A stretch of DNA of 25,714 nt, taken from the NCBI RefSeq assembly GCF_014647055.1, contig NZ_BMOL01000027.1, forward strand, positions 1 through 25,714, written 5' to 3'. Shown here in pieces: positions 16,694-25,298 of this stretch; position 1 is the first letter of the stretch; each line of letters opens with the position of its first letter. The notes beneath the pieces are model-generated. The model was not told where the DNA came from. It did not search any database and worked only from the letters and a program-made list of their open reading frames with translations. This DNA is from Deinococcus aerolatus (GTDB lineage Bacteria; Deinococcota; Deinococci; Deinococcales; Deinococcaceae). The translations under genes and the position numbers were made by a program.

Positions 16694-18298
16694 ATGACCC
16701 AGCAGGCTGCTTCCACCCAGAAACTTCAAGTGTTCTCACGGGGCCTCGCGCTGGCCCTTTCTCTGGGGCTGTCATTGGCAAGCGCGCAGAGCGCGCGGCA
16801 AAGCACGCTGGTCATCGGCGGCGATTTCTCGGACCTGATTACGATGGATCCGGGGGTGTCTTACGAATTCAGCGGCTCGCTGGTCGCGGGCAACCTGTAT
16901 GACACGCTGGTGATCTACGAGGGCAATGATCTCAAGACCCTCAAACCCCGCCTGGCGTCGAGCTGGACGGTCACCCCCACGGCCACCGGGTCCCGCATCA
17001 CCTTCAAGCTGCGGGACGCCAAGTTCAGCACCGGGCGCCCCGTTACGTCGGCTGATGTCATCTATTCCCTGACGCGTGTCATCGCGCTCAAAACGCCATC
17101 CAGCTTTCTGCTGACCGACGTGGCAAACATCACGGCCAAGTCGCTGAGCGCGCCTGATGCCAAGACCGTGGTGATGGACATTCCGAAGACTGCCAACCCC
17201 AATATTGTGCTGGCTCTGCTGACCTTCAATGTGGGCGGCGTGATCGACTCCACAGAGGCCAAGGCGCATGAGGTGAAGGGCGACTTCGGCACCGCCTGGC
17301 TCAAGGACCATTCGGCGGGCAGTGGGCCATTCATGCTCAACCGCTGGGACCGCAGCGCTCAGGTGGCGCTGGACGTGAATCCCAATGCATTTCGCAAGTC
17401 GCCCAGTATCAAGCGCGTGATCCTGCGCTATATGACTGAATCTGCCGTGCAGCAAAGCTCTCTGAACTCTGGCGAGATCGATGTGGCCTGGAACTACACG
17501 CCCGACGCCTTCAAGGCCGCGCAGAATGATCCGAAACTCAAGGCACTCAAGACCGACACCTTCATGCTGTCGTATCTGGGTATGAACTCGGCCAAGGGTA
17601 TGCCCTTCGAGGATGCCCGCGTGCGCGAGGCGGTGCGCTACGCCATCGATCAAGACGGCATGATCGACAGTTTGCTGCAGGGCCTGGGGCGCAAAACGCA
17701 GACCATCATTCCGATTGGACTGGCCGGATCAGACCCCAAGATCTACTATCCCAACAACGTCGCCAAGGCGAAAGAGCTGATGAAGGCAGCAGGCAAGGCG
17801 GACGGCTTCAGTGTGGATTTCCTGGTCAGCACCGGCTCGTGTTCGGGTGGGGTGCCGTGCCAGGATCTGGCCGCCAAGATTCAGGCTGATCTCGCCAAAA
17901 TCGGCATCAAGGCCAACATCAAGCAGATGGTCAATTCGGAGCTGTACACCACCTACCGTGCCCAGAAGGCTCCGCTGATCCAGGCAGACTGGAGTCCCGA
18001 TTACCCCGACGCCGACGGCAATGGTACCCCGCTGAGCGACTATGCCGCCAAATCGCTGGCGTGGCGCAACGGTTGGGACAACGCGGCGGCCGGCAAGCTG
18101 GCGCAAACGGCAGCCATCGAAACCAACGCCACCAAGCGCCTGGCGCAGTACAAGCAGCTCACGGCGCTGCTGGCCAAGGATGGCCCCTACGCCATCCTGT
18201 ATCAGCCCTACAAGCCCGTGGTTCTCCAGGCGGGCATCTCCGGCTTCAACCGCAACGCCAACGGCGACGTGCAGTTTGAGAAGATCAGCAAGAAATAG
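16694..18298 (+). CDS. ABC transporter substrate-binding protein, peptide/Dpp-Opp family 5
   Basis: The exported protein captures a solute, usually oligopeptide, for the DppB/DppC-type permeases encoded next. Residues 12-34 form a signal peptide (LALALSLGLSLASA, cleavage likely near ASA-QS) without a lipobox cysteine. SBP_bac_5 marks include LVIGGDFSDLITMDPGVSYE, LKPRLASSWTVTP, ITFKLRDAKFSTGRPVTSADVIYSL, FMLNRWDR, VREAVRYAIDQDGMI and a C-terminal ALLAKDGPYAILYQPY. ATG 16694 is chosen because GGAG at 16684-16687 is well spaced; an ATG at 16682 is upstream. At 534 residues it has normal length. TTGAAC (near 16575) and GAATAC 17 bases later could be a weak promoter. The substrate is not evident. 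Confidence 0.88.
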   Translation: MTQQAASTQKLQVFSRGLALALSLGLSLASAQSARQSTLVIGGDFSDLITMDPGVSYEFSGSLVAGNLYDTLVIYEGNDLKTLKPRLASSWTVTPTATGSRITFKLRDAKFSTGRPVTSADVIYSLTRVIALKTPSSFLLTDVANITAKSLSAPDAKTVVMDIPKTANPNIVLALLTFNVGGVIDSTEAKAHEVKGDFGTAWLKDHSAGSGPFMLNRWDRSAQVALDVNPNAFRKSPSIKRVILRYMTESAVQQSSLNSGEIDVAWNYTPDAFKAAQNDPKLKALKTDTFMLSYLGMNSAKGMPFEDARVREAVRYAIDQDGMIDSLLQGLGRKTQTIIPIGLAGSDPKIYYPNNVAKAKELMKAAGKADGFSVDFLVSTGSCSGGVPCQDLAAKIQADLAKIGIKANIKQMVNSELYTTYRAQKAPLIQADWSPDYPDADGNGTPLSDYAAKSLAWRNGWDNAAAGKLAQTAAIETNATKRLAQYKQLTALLAKDGPYAILYQPYKPVVLQAGISGFNRNANGDVQFEKISKK

Positions 18299-18314
18299 AC
18301 CTCTCAACACGGAA

Positions 18315-18343
18315 GGCGGCTCGCTGTGTTTTTGCGAGCCGCC
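18315..18343 (+). terminator. Intercistronic hairpin between binding protein and permease genes
   Basis: A perfect 10-bp GC-rich stem, GGCGGCTCGC (18315-18324) with GCGAGCCGCC (18334-18343), encloses a T-rich loop, and CCTTT follows. The weak T-tract suggests partial termination or mRNA stabilisation, the usual means of making more binding protein than permease. Confidence 0.7.
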
Positions 18344-18364
18344 CCTTTACATTCAGGAGGCCCA

Positions 18365-19372
18365 ATGCTGACCTACATTCTGCGCCGCCTCGCCCTGATG
18401 GTTCTGGTGCTGTGGGGCGTGACGCTGGGCGCGTTCCTGATCTCGCACGCGCTGCCCTCCGATCCGGCGGCGGCGGCGATGGGCAACAACGCCCGCGAAG
18501 AACAACTGGCCGACTTCCGCGAGCGCAACGGCCTGAACAAGCCGCTGGCGACGCAGTACGTGATCTACATGGGCCAGTTGCTGCGCGGCGACATGGGCAC
18601 GTCATTGCGAACCCAGAACGGGATCGTCAATGATCTGCGGGCCTTCTTTCCGGCGACGCTGGAGCTGACGCTGGTGGCCGTGCTGTTCGCGCTGTTGATC
18701 GGCCTCCCCCTGGGGGTGATCGCCGCCTTGTACCAGGGGCGGCCACCGGATCTGCTGGCGCGGACCTTCGCGCTGCTGGGCGGAGCGACACCCGTGTACT
18801 GGCTGGCCATTCTGGCCCTGACGCTGTTCCATGAACGCCTGGGCTGGCTGCCGGGACCGGGCCGCCTGGACGTCTACAGCCTGGCTCCGCCCACCCACAC
18901 GGGCCTGGTTCTGGTCGACAGCCTGCTGGCCCGTGATCCGGCCGTGTTCTGGGATGCGCTGCGGCACCTGATGTTGCCTGCGCTGGTGCTGGGGGCGTAT
19001 TCGGCCGCGCTGCTGACCCGCATGACCCGCAGCGCGCTGCTGGAGGTGCTGTCCCAGGACTACATCCGCACGGCCCGGTCCAAGGGACTGACTCCAGCGC
19101 GGGTGATTGCCAAGCATGCAATTCGCAACGCGGCGTTGCCTGTGCTGACCGTATTGGGCAGCCTGTTCGGCAGCCTGCTGACGGGTGCGGTGCTGACTGA
19201 AACGATCTTTTCATGGCCGGGGATCGGCGGCTACGCCACCACTTCCGCCATTAGTCTGGACTTTCCGGCGGTGATGGGCGTCACGCTGATCGCGGGACTG
19301 GCGTACTCGGTGGTCAACCTGCTTGTGGACCTGGCCTACGGCTTCTTCGACCCCCGGATCAGCTTCTCGTGA
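18365..19372 (+). CDS. dppB: ABC transporter permease, DppB type
   Basis: The 335-residue inner-membrane protein forms half of the transport channel of a peptide-family ABC importer. It starts MLTYILRRLALMVLVLWGV, has the DppB-typical DPAAAAMG and GDMGTSLRTQ segments, and later the EAA-loop-like DYIRTARSKGLTPARVIAKHAIRNA region that contacts the ATPase. It ends VNLLVDLAYGFFDPRISFS, typical of the family. Six membrane segments are visible. ATG 18365 follows AGGAGG at 18355-18360. Its stop overlaps the next start by four bases (GTGA), so the two permeases are translationally coupled. It appears intact. Confidence 0.9.
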   Translation: MLTYILRRLALMVLVLWGVTLGAFLISHALPSDPAAAAMGNNAREEQLADFRERNGLNKPLATQYVIYMGQLLRGDMGTSLRTQNGIVNDLRAFFPATLELTLVAVLFALLIGLPLGVIAALYQGRPPDLLARTFALLGGATPVYWLAILALTLFHERLGWLPGPGRLDVYSLAPPTHTGLVLVDSLLARDPAVFWDALRHLMLPALVLGAYSAALLTRMTRSALLEVLSQDYIRTARSKGLTPARVIAKHAIRNAALPVLTVLGSLFGSLLTGAVLTETIFSWPGIGGYATTSAISLDFPAVMGVTLIAGLAYSVVNLLVDLAYGFFDPRISFS

Positions 19373-20229
19373 CGGCTGCCCTTGGCGCAGCGGGCGGCAC
19401 GGGCAACGCGGTCTGGCGGCGTTTCCGGCGCAACGGGGGGGCCATGATCGGGCTGGTGCTGCTGGTGCTGCTGGTGCTGTTGGCCGTGCTGGGACCGCTG
19501 CTGGTGGGCAGTCCCAGCACGCAGGATCTGGCCGCGCGACTGGCCCCGCCGTCTGCGGCACATCTGCTGGGGACCGATCAACTGGGCCGTGACGTGTTGA
19601 CGCGGGTGCTCAGCGGGGCGCGCATCTCGCTGGGCATCGGCGTGAGCGTCATGCTGGCCTCCCTGCTGGTGGGCTCGGCGGCGGGTCTGTTGGCCGGGCT
19701 GCTGGGCGGCTGGTGGGACGAGGTGATCATGCGCGTTACCGATATCTTTCTGGCTTTTCCCGGCCTGATCCTGGCCATGGCAATTTCGGCGGCACTGGGG
19801 CCGAGCCTGACCAACGTCATGATCGCCGTGGCAGTGGTGTCGTGGCCCACCTACGCCCGCCTGATCCGCGCCCAGGTGCTGGCGCTGCGTGAGCGCGAGT
19901 TTGTGGAGGCGGCCCGCGCGCTGGGCAGTTCGCAGGGCCGCGTGGCCTTCCGGCACCTGCTGCCCAATTCACTGGCCCCACTGCTGGTGCAGGGCAGTTT
20001 CGACGTGGGCAACGCCATTCTGACCGCCGCAGGACTGGGGTTCATCGGCTTTGGCGCGCAGCCTCCCACCCCCGAATGGGGCGCGATGGTCTCTGAAACC
20101 CGCAATTACATCGCGCAGGCCCCGTGGGCTTCCAGTGCCCCGGCACTTGCCATTCTAGTGACGGTCCTGGCCTTCAACCTGCTGGGCGACGGCCTACGCG
20201 ACGTCTTTGATCCCCGGAAAGGGGTTTGA
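19369..20229 (+). CDS. dppC: ABC transporter permease, DppC type
   Basis: The second channel subunit, 286 residues. After a short N-terminal segment with WRRFRRNGGAMIGLVLL it shows the DppC marks HLLGTDQLGRDVLTRVLSGARISL, ITDIFLAFPGLILAMAI-like sequence, and the ATPase-contacting loop REREFVEAARALGSSQGRVAFRHLLPNS. It ends AFNLLGDGLRDVFDPRKGV, a normal family terminus. The GTG start at 19369 overlaps the dppB stop. In most operons one or two ATPases (DppD, DppF) come next; here the operon ends and a degraded transposase follows. The importer would need ATPases encoded elsewhere. Confidence 0.9.
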   Translation: MTAALGAAGGTGNAVWRRFRRNGGAMIGLVLLVLLVLLAVLGPLLVGSPSTQDLAARLAPPSAAHLLGTDQLGRDVLTRVLSGARISLGIGVSVMLASLLVGSAAGLLAGLLGGWWDEVIMRVTDIFLAFPGLILAMAISAALGPSLTNVMIAVAVVSWPTYARLIRAQVLALREREFVEAARALGSSQGRVAFRHLLPNSLAPLLVQGSFDVGNAILTAAGLGFIGFGAQPPTPEWGAMVSETRNYIAQAPWASSAPALAILVTVLAFNLLGDGLRDVFDPRKGV

Positions 20230-20259
20230 AGGCTGCAGAGTTGTGAAGCGCCGCTGAAA

Positions 20260-20482
20260 GACAGCGTGTTCCTGGTGAATTTGCGATGTAGAGGGACAAC
20301 GCCTTCTCGCCGGGCAGACTTTTCAGACGCTCGTTTTCCTGCTCGTGAATCGTCTTTCCGGGCGAAGCCATGCTGACGGGCCAGTCCATCCAGTGACTGT
20401 TCACCGCGCAGGACGACGAGCACGATCTTCTCCTTGAGTTCTGGCGACCCCGTCTTCCGTTGCTTTCCCAGACGTGCCCTCC
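20260..20482 (-). pseudogene. IS3-family OrfA remnant
   Basis: On the minus strand GKQRKTGSPELKEKIVLVVLRGEQSLDGLARQHG matches the HTH at the start of IS3-family OrfA proteins. A one-base shift then gives TIHEQENERLKSLPGEKALSLYIA, resembling the coiled-coil segment (HEQxxERLxxxIGxLxxELExAKK). The middle of OrfA is deleted and no OrfB catalytic part is present. It lies immediately after dppC, so an IS event may have removed the missing ATPase genes. Confidence 0.55.
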
Positions 20483-20696
20483 AGTGTGCTCCACCCTCTC
20501 AACGGGGAGGGCACTTTCTGTCGGGATTCCTGGAGCATTGCCGAGGGAAGTTATGGAGGCCGGTGCCTGCTGGAGACGTCGCGCTGATCCAGACCGCTTG
20601 ACGGGGGCAAGCTCAGCGGGCTCGGCCTGACCGTGAGACGGTCTCCCGCCGGACCCATATACAGCCGCTGTGGCCGGGTCATCTCCAGCCTTCAGC
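20483..20696. other. Gap between IS remnant and histidine kinase
   Basis: No gene is supported. GACCGTGAGACGGTC (about 20628-20642) is a short inverted repeat that might serve as a terminator for the kinase gene, which ends at 20697 on the minus strand; it lacks a strong T-tract. Confidence 0.3.
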
Positions 20697-22880
20697 TCAC
20701 CCGCTGCCGTCCGCGTCCATCAGCGTGAAGGCGAAGGTGCTGCCCACACCGGGTTCAGAGTGTGCCCACACGCGTCCCTCGTGACGTTCCACGATCTTCT
20801 GGACCACGGCGAGGCCCATTCCAGTGCCGTCGTACTGTTCCCGGCTGTGAAGGCGCTGGAAGATCTGGAAGATCTGCGTGGCGTACTGGGCGTCGAAGCC
20901 GATGCCGTTGTCCTGGACCTGTACCTGCCAGCCCTCAGCCTCGCGGCGCGCGCTGACCGTGACCTGGGGACGGACGTCAGCCTGGCGGAACTTGACCGCA
21001 TTGCCGATCAGGTTCTGGAACACCTGTACCAGCTCGCTGTGGGCGCCAAGAACACGTGGAAGGTCCCCCCAGGTCACGTCCGCGCCGCTTTCCTGAATGG
21101 CGATGTGCAGGGAGGCCAGCGCCTCGCGCAGCGGCGCGTCCAGCTCCACCGGGCGCAGGGGCTCCTTGACCGCGTTCAGGCGTGAGAACACCAGCAGGTC
21201 ATTGATCAGCACCTTCATACGCTGTGCGCCCTGGATGACCAGGGCCAAGTACTTCAGCCCCCGGTCATCCAGGCGCTCGGCGTAGCGGTGCTCGAGCAGC
21301 TCCGTGAAGCTCGCGATGGTGCGCAGCGGCTCTTGCAGGTCGTGCGACGCCACGTAGGCGAAGCGTTCGAGCTCCACGTTGCTGCGTCTGAGCGCCCGCG
21401 TCTGCTCCTCGAGCTCACGGGTCCGGGCCTCCACCCGCTGCTCAAGCGTGGCGTGGCTGTCCTGCAACTGCTCGTGCAGTCGGGCGTGCGCCAGGGCCAG
21501 GCCCGCGCGGCGCCCGAGTTCCTGAGCCAGTTCCAGGTCTGCAGGGGTGAAGCTCCGGTGCGTCTCGGCCAGCGCGAAAGACAGCACCCCCACGGTCTGG
21601 CCATGCGCGAGCATCGGCACCCCCAGGTAGGACCGCAGCCCCAGCGCGCGCACCCGCGCCTTCTGGCGGTCACTGACGTCCAGCATGTCGATCATCTCGG
21701 GGGTGATGCTGGGCAGGTGCAGAACGGTGCCGCTGCGGTAGATCTCGGCCGTTCCGTCAGGCGCGTCGATGCGCGTGGGCGTCTCGCTCACGTACTCACG
21801 CAGGGTTCGGACCTTTTCCGGGTCCGTGTGGGCCAGGCCGTGCGGGTGGAGGTGGGGACCGTCGGGCAGGTAGATGGCGCACCAGTCGGCCATGCGGGGA
21901 ACCGCCAGGTTGGCGAGCCGGGCCAGCATGGCCTCCAGATCCAACGAGGAGGCCAGGGCCTCGCCCGCCTCGGCCAGAAATGCCATCTGCTCGCGGGCCT
22001 GGCGCTCGGTTTCCAGCAGGTGAGCGCGGTTGAGGGCCAGCGCGCACTGCTCGGACATCGCGGTCAGGAAATCACGCTCCGCATCATCAAAGGTTCGCGG
22101 GGTATCGTACATCAGCGCCAGATAGCCGAAGGTGGTGTCCCGCACGCCCAGCGGCAGGACCGCCGCCGCGGCGAACTGCCGGGGCCAGACGCCGGCAATC
22201 GCCGTGAACTGCGTTTCAAGTGCGGCACGCAGGCCGAACACCGGCTCTCCTGTGCGAACGACGTGACTGCCGGGGAGGTTCAGGGTCAACGGAAACTTGG
22301 CCAGCGCCCTCCGGACCTCTGCTTCGTAGCCCAGTTCGCCCAGCAGGTGCAGGTGCTCGCCCTCTGGCGTGAGCACGCTGACCGAGCCGCGGGCTGCCTG
22401 GGTGCTCGGAATGACCTCGCGCAAGATCACCTCCACCACCTGCGCGGGTGTGATGGTCTGCTCCATATTCCGGGCGACGGCGTAGAGGGCGTCCTGCCGA
22501 ACCTGAACGCGTACCTGCTCGCTGAGATCGCGCAGGTACGCCGTGAAGTACACGCCGCCTTCCAGATGCACGTCGTGGATGGTGAGCTCACACGGAAAGA
22601 TCTCGCCGCCCCGGCGCTGGGCCTCCAGCCGAAGGCGCTGGTTGAGGACATGCGCCTTGCCCGTGCTCAGGTACCGTTTCAGTCCCGCGTGGTGGGCGCC
22701 GCGGTAGGCCGGCGGAATGATCAGCTCGCTGAGTGGACGCCCTATCGCCTCGCTGCGGGGGTAGCCGAAGGTCTGTTCGGCAGCCACGTTCCACTCAATG
22801 ACCTGGCCATCCTGATTAATACAGATGATGCAGTCGAGCGCGGCATGAAACAGCGTGGCGGTCAGGACATCCAGAGGCAA
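20697..22880 (-). CDS. Sensor histidine kinase, PAS-GAF-GAF-HisKA-HATPase
   Basis: A 727-residue, apparently soluble, two-component sensor. A PAS domain (about residues 5-115, DCIICINQDGQVIEWNVAAEQTFGY) is followed by two GAF domains (about 135-285 and 310-465), a coiled coil, HisKA with phospho-acceptor His513 in ASHDLQEPLRTI, and a HATPase domain (NLIGNAVKF N-box, DNGIGFD G1, GTGMGLAVV G2). No membrane segments are seen. No chromophore-binding Cys of phytochromes was identified. The start is uncertain: TTG 22880 sits just before the PAS domain, with GATTAT about ten bases upstream fitting a leaderless transcript; the open frame reaches 22961. No response regulator is adjacent. Confidence 0.85.
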   Translation of the reverse strand: MPLDVLTATLFHAALDCIICINQDGQVIEWNVAAEQTFGYPRSEAIGRPLSELIIPPAYRGAHHAGLKRYLSTGKAHVLNQRLRLEAQRRGGEIFPCELTIHDVHLEGGVYFTAYLRDLSEQVRVQVRQDALYAVARNMEQTITPAQVVEVILREVIPSTQAARGSVSVLTPEGEHLHLLGELGYEAEVRRALAKFPLTLNLPGSHVVRTGEPVFGLRAALETQFTAIAGVWPRQFAAAAVLPLGVRDTTFGYLALMYDTPRTFDDAERDFLTAMSEQCALALNRAHLLETERQAREQMAFLAEAGEALASSLDLEAMLARLANLAVPRMADWCAIYLPDGPHLHPHGLAHTDPEKVRTLREYVSETPTRIDAPDGTAEIYRSGTVLHLPSITPEMIDMLDVSDRQKARVRALGLRSYLGVPMLAHGQTVGVLSFALAETHRSFTPADLELAQELGRRAGLALAHARLHEQLQDSHATLEQRVEARTRELEEQTRALRRSNVELERFAYVASHDLQEPLRTIASFTELLEHRYAERLDDRGLKYLALVIQGAQRMKVLINDLLVFSRLNAVKEPLRPVELDAPLREALASLHIAIQESGADVTWGDLPRVLGAHSELVQVFQNLIGNAVKFRQADVRPQVTVSARREAEGWQVQVQDNGIGFDAQYATQIFQIFQRLHSREQYDGTGMGLAVVQKIVERHEGRVWAHSEPGVGSTFAFTLMDADGSG

Positions 22881-23345
22881 GGTGATAATCCGTAGTCTAC
22901 GTGATGAAGCCCCGCTTTTCAGCGTGAGGCATCTCAGGTCAGCACGGACTGTAGACGGCAAGCTCTCGCAAGCGGCAGCATCCGGTCTTGCTGGGATGTT
23001 GTGGCCCGTGCACGATTATGGTGCAGAGCCACCCCGATAGTACGCGGAGCCCTCTGTCCCGGACAGGTCCACATTGAGACTGTGCTGGACGGCAAACTCC
23101 CGGACGTGTGTCGGGTTGCGAACAGGCACGATACAGGGCGGTGTCCTGGGTAAGTGACCATGCCAAACCCCGCCGATCTTCAGCGGACCGAACTCGCCCG
23201 CCACCTCAACGCCTGCGTGCCTGTTCTCCGTCAGGACACGCTGCAGCGTGCCCCGGGACATCGTCTTGGCGATGGTCGACAGGATGTCTCTCTACGCTGC
23301 TCAAAGTGGCGTGATCAAGCAGGCGGACCACGGTGTGCGAGCGCT
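22881..23345. other. Divergent intergenic region between two histidine kinases
   Basis: This gap should hold both kinase promoters. A minus-strand frame at 23016-23261 (81 residues, MSRGTLQRVLTENRHAG..., later VREFAVQHSLNVDLSG) looks more protein-like than chance, but I cannot assign it, and it may be a gene remnant. Confidence 0.35.
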
Positions 23346-23346
23346 T

Positions 23347-23352
23347 TATAGT
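23347..23352 (+). promoter_or_regulatory. -10 element for leaderless histidine kinase gene
   Basis: TATAGT lies eight bases before the ATG at 23361. The spacing places the transcript start at or next to the start codon. No Shine-Dalgarno sequence precedes the ATG. Such promoters are common in Deinococcus. The -35 match is poor. Confidence 0.5.
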
Positions 23353-23360
23353 GCTGGGCG

Positions 23361-25247
23361 ATGTCCAACTCTGGCCTGCTGACGCTCGACACACTGTCGG
23401 ATGAAATCACCCGGCTGCGTAATGCCCTGGCCGAGGCCCAGCGTCAGAACGAGGTCCTGTCTACCTCTGTGGCCCTGAGTGAGGCCGCAGCCACCACCGA
23501 TGACGTGACCGCACTGGCGCGCCACGTGGGGGCCATCCTGCGCCGTAACATCCCCAACCTGCTGGCCGCGTACTTCACGCGCGAGGGCGAGCGTTGGGTG
23601 GCCGAGGTGGACAGCGACGCGGTTCCCCCTGAGTTCATGGCGCTGCTCCGGGCTGGGCTGCCCCTGGGCACGCCCTTCCTGGCCCAGACGGTGGCCGCCC
23701 GCACGCCGCAGTTCTTTGACCACTGGAACTCGGTACAGCAGGGCATGCCGCAGGCTGCGCAGTTTCAGGCGGTGGGCGTGGCTCCCTTCTTTCAGGGTGA
23801 GCAGCCTGTCGCGCTGCTCACGGTAGGGCTGGTGGGTCAGGCGGTGTGGACTGAGCAGCAGCGACACCTGTTCCTGGCGGTGCATCAGGCGCTGTACAGC
23901 GCCCAGCAGCGCAAAGCCCTGGGCCAGGAACAGCAGCGCGCCCTGGAAGCGTTCATGACACTGACTGAGGCCATCGGCCTGGAGACGGACCGGGTCCGGC
24001 TGGCGGAGCGGGCGTGCGAGCTGTTCCTGGCCTCCATGCCGGGCTGGTCCACGGGCTACTACGAGTGGGACGGTGGTCTGTGGCGGGCGCGGCACACCAA
24101 CGTGCCGGACCCGGTCCTGCGCGCCGCGCTGTTTGCAGGCGTGCCGGCCTCCACCCCTGGCGTGTCCGCAGCCGTGGAGGCCGGGGGACCGGTGTTCTTT
24201 GACCGATTGGGGGCCCGCGACGAGCACGTTGCGGGAGCCGGATCCTACGACGCGGCGGCCTTCATCCCGTACTTCCGGGACGGCCAGCCGGCCGCCATGT
24301 TGGCCATCGGCAGCGAGGAGTATCAGACGTGGCAGCCAGAGGACCGGGCCCTGTTCGAGGCTGTCGGCCGCAGTCTGGGTCTGGGGCTGGAACGGGCGTG
24401 GCAGGCCCAGGACCTGGAGGAGCAACGCCGCGAGTTGCAGGTGGCCAACAAGGCGCTCCATGTGGCCAACGAGGACCTGGAAGCCTTCGCGTACAGCGCC
24501 TCGCATGACCTGCGGACCCCGGTACGGCACGTCAAGGGCTTTGCGGAGGTGACCCGTCGGGCCCTGACTGGCGGACAGCCTGATAAAGCTGTGCGGTCCT
24601 TGCAGGTGGTGGAGCAGGCCGCTGATCAGATGAACTGCATGATCGACGCCATGCTGGCCCTGTCGCGCAGCACCGTGCAGCCCCTGGCCTATACCGCAGT
24701 TGACCTCGGCGTACTGGTGGACCACGCCCGCGAGAACGTCGAGGACGAGGCCACAGGCCGCCAGATCGAGTGGCGGGTGGAGCCGTTGCCGCAGGTAATG
24801 GGGGACCCGGCCACCCTGCAGCAGGTGCTGACCAACCTGCTGAGCAACGCCGTGAAGTTCACCCGCACCCGTGAGCGTGCAGTCATCGAGATCGGCACGC
24901 ATACGGGCGACGGAGCGTGGACCGTGTGGGTGAGGGACAACGGGGTGGGCTTCGATCCGGCGTACGCGGCCCGGCTCTTCGGCCCCTTTCAACGGCTGCA
25001 CCGGCACAGCGAGTTCGAGGGCACCGGCATTGGACTGGCGACGGTGCGGCGGATCATCCTGCGTCATGGGGGCCGCATCTGGGCAGACAGCGTGCCAGGA
25101 CAGGGCACAACATTCTCATTCACGTTGCCTCATGTCCGCCCACTGTTGCTGGGCGACGGCGCACCCGGCCGCACTGACACCAACCTCCATCCTGGGGTGG
25201 GCGTGGCGGTGCCAGGCATGGAAAAAGCGGCCAGAAGGCCGCCTTGA
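23361..25247 (+). CDS. Sensor histidine kinase, GAF-GAF-like-HisKA-HATPase
   Basis: The 628-residue soluble sensor begins with a short coiled coil (SDEITRLRNALAEAQRQNEV). Two GAF-like sensory regions follow (about 45-185 and 205-345), then a coiled coil, HisKA with His382 in SASHDLRTPVRHVKGF, and HATPase (NLLSNAVKFTR N-box, DNGVGFD G1, GTGIGLATV G2). The GAF regions are divergent, so their ligand is unknown. A TATAGT element eight bases upstream suggests leaderless expression. The gene is divergent from the PAS-GAF kinase and also lacks a response regulator partner in the window. The C-terminal 30 residues after the ATPase domain are low complexity, and the terminator hairpin lies inside the last codons. 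Confidence 0.87.
   Translation: MSNSGLLTLDTLSDEITRLRNALAEAQRQNEVLSTSVALSEAAATTDDVTALARHVGAILRRNIPNLLAAYFTREGERWVAEVDSDAVPPEFMALLRAGLPLGTPFLAQTVAARTPQFFDHWNSVQQGMPQAAQFQAVGVAPFFQGEQPVALLTVGLVGQAVWTEQQRHLFLAVHQALYSAQQRKALGQEQQRALEAFMTLTEAIGLETDRVRLAERACELFLASMPGWSTGYYEWDGGLWRARHTNVPDPVLRAALFAGVPASTPGVSAAVEAGGPVFFDRLGARDEHVAGAGSYDAAAFIPYFRDGQPAAMLAIGSEEYQTWQPEDRALFEAVGRSLGLGLERAWQAQDLEEQRRELQVANKALHVANEDLEAFAYSASHDLRTPVRHVKGFAEVTRRALTGGQPDKAVRSLQVVEQAADQMNCMIDAMLALSRSTVQPLAYTAVDLGVLVDHARENVEDEATGRQIEWRVEPLPQVMGDPATLQQVLTNLLSNAVKFTRTRERAVIEIGTHTGDGAWTVWVRDNGVGFDPAYAARLFGPFQRLHRHSEFEGTGIGLATVRRIILRHGGRIWADSVPGQGTTFSFTLPHVRPLLLGDGAPGRTDTNLHPGVGVAVPGMEKAARRPP
25227..25242 (+). terminator. Rho-independent-like hairpin overlapping the kinase 3' end
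   Basis: GCGGCC (25227-25232), loop AGAA, GGCCGC (25237-25242), preceded by five A and followed by CTTGATTTCTTC. The hairpin lies before the stop codon at 25245-25247, so the last codons form part of the terminator. Confidence 0.55.
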
Positions 25248-25298
25248 TTTCTTCAATATAGGGTGATATTCAGCCCCTGTCAAATTCATGCATCGGAT

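Noticed and set aside
21288..22895. 535-residue plus-strand open frame
   Set aside because: It is antisense to the PAS-GAF kinase, a common effect of GC-rich codon use; no family features.
23016..23261. HicA-type toxin
   Set aside because: A histidine followed by a VPV stretch recalls HicA, but the GSHxxY/W core and C-terminal GTL motif are absent.
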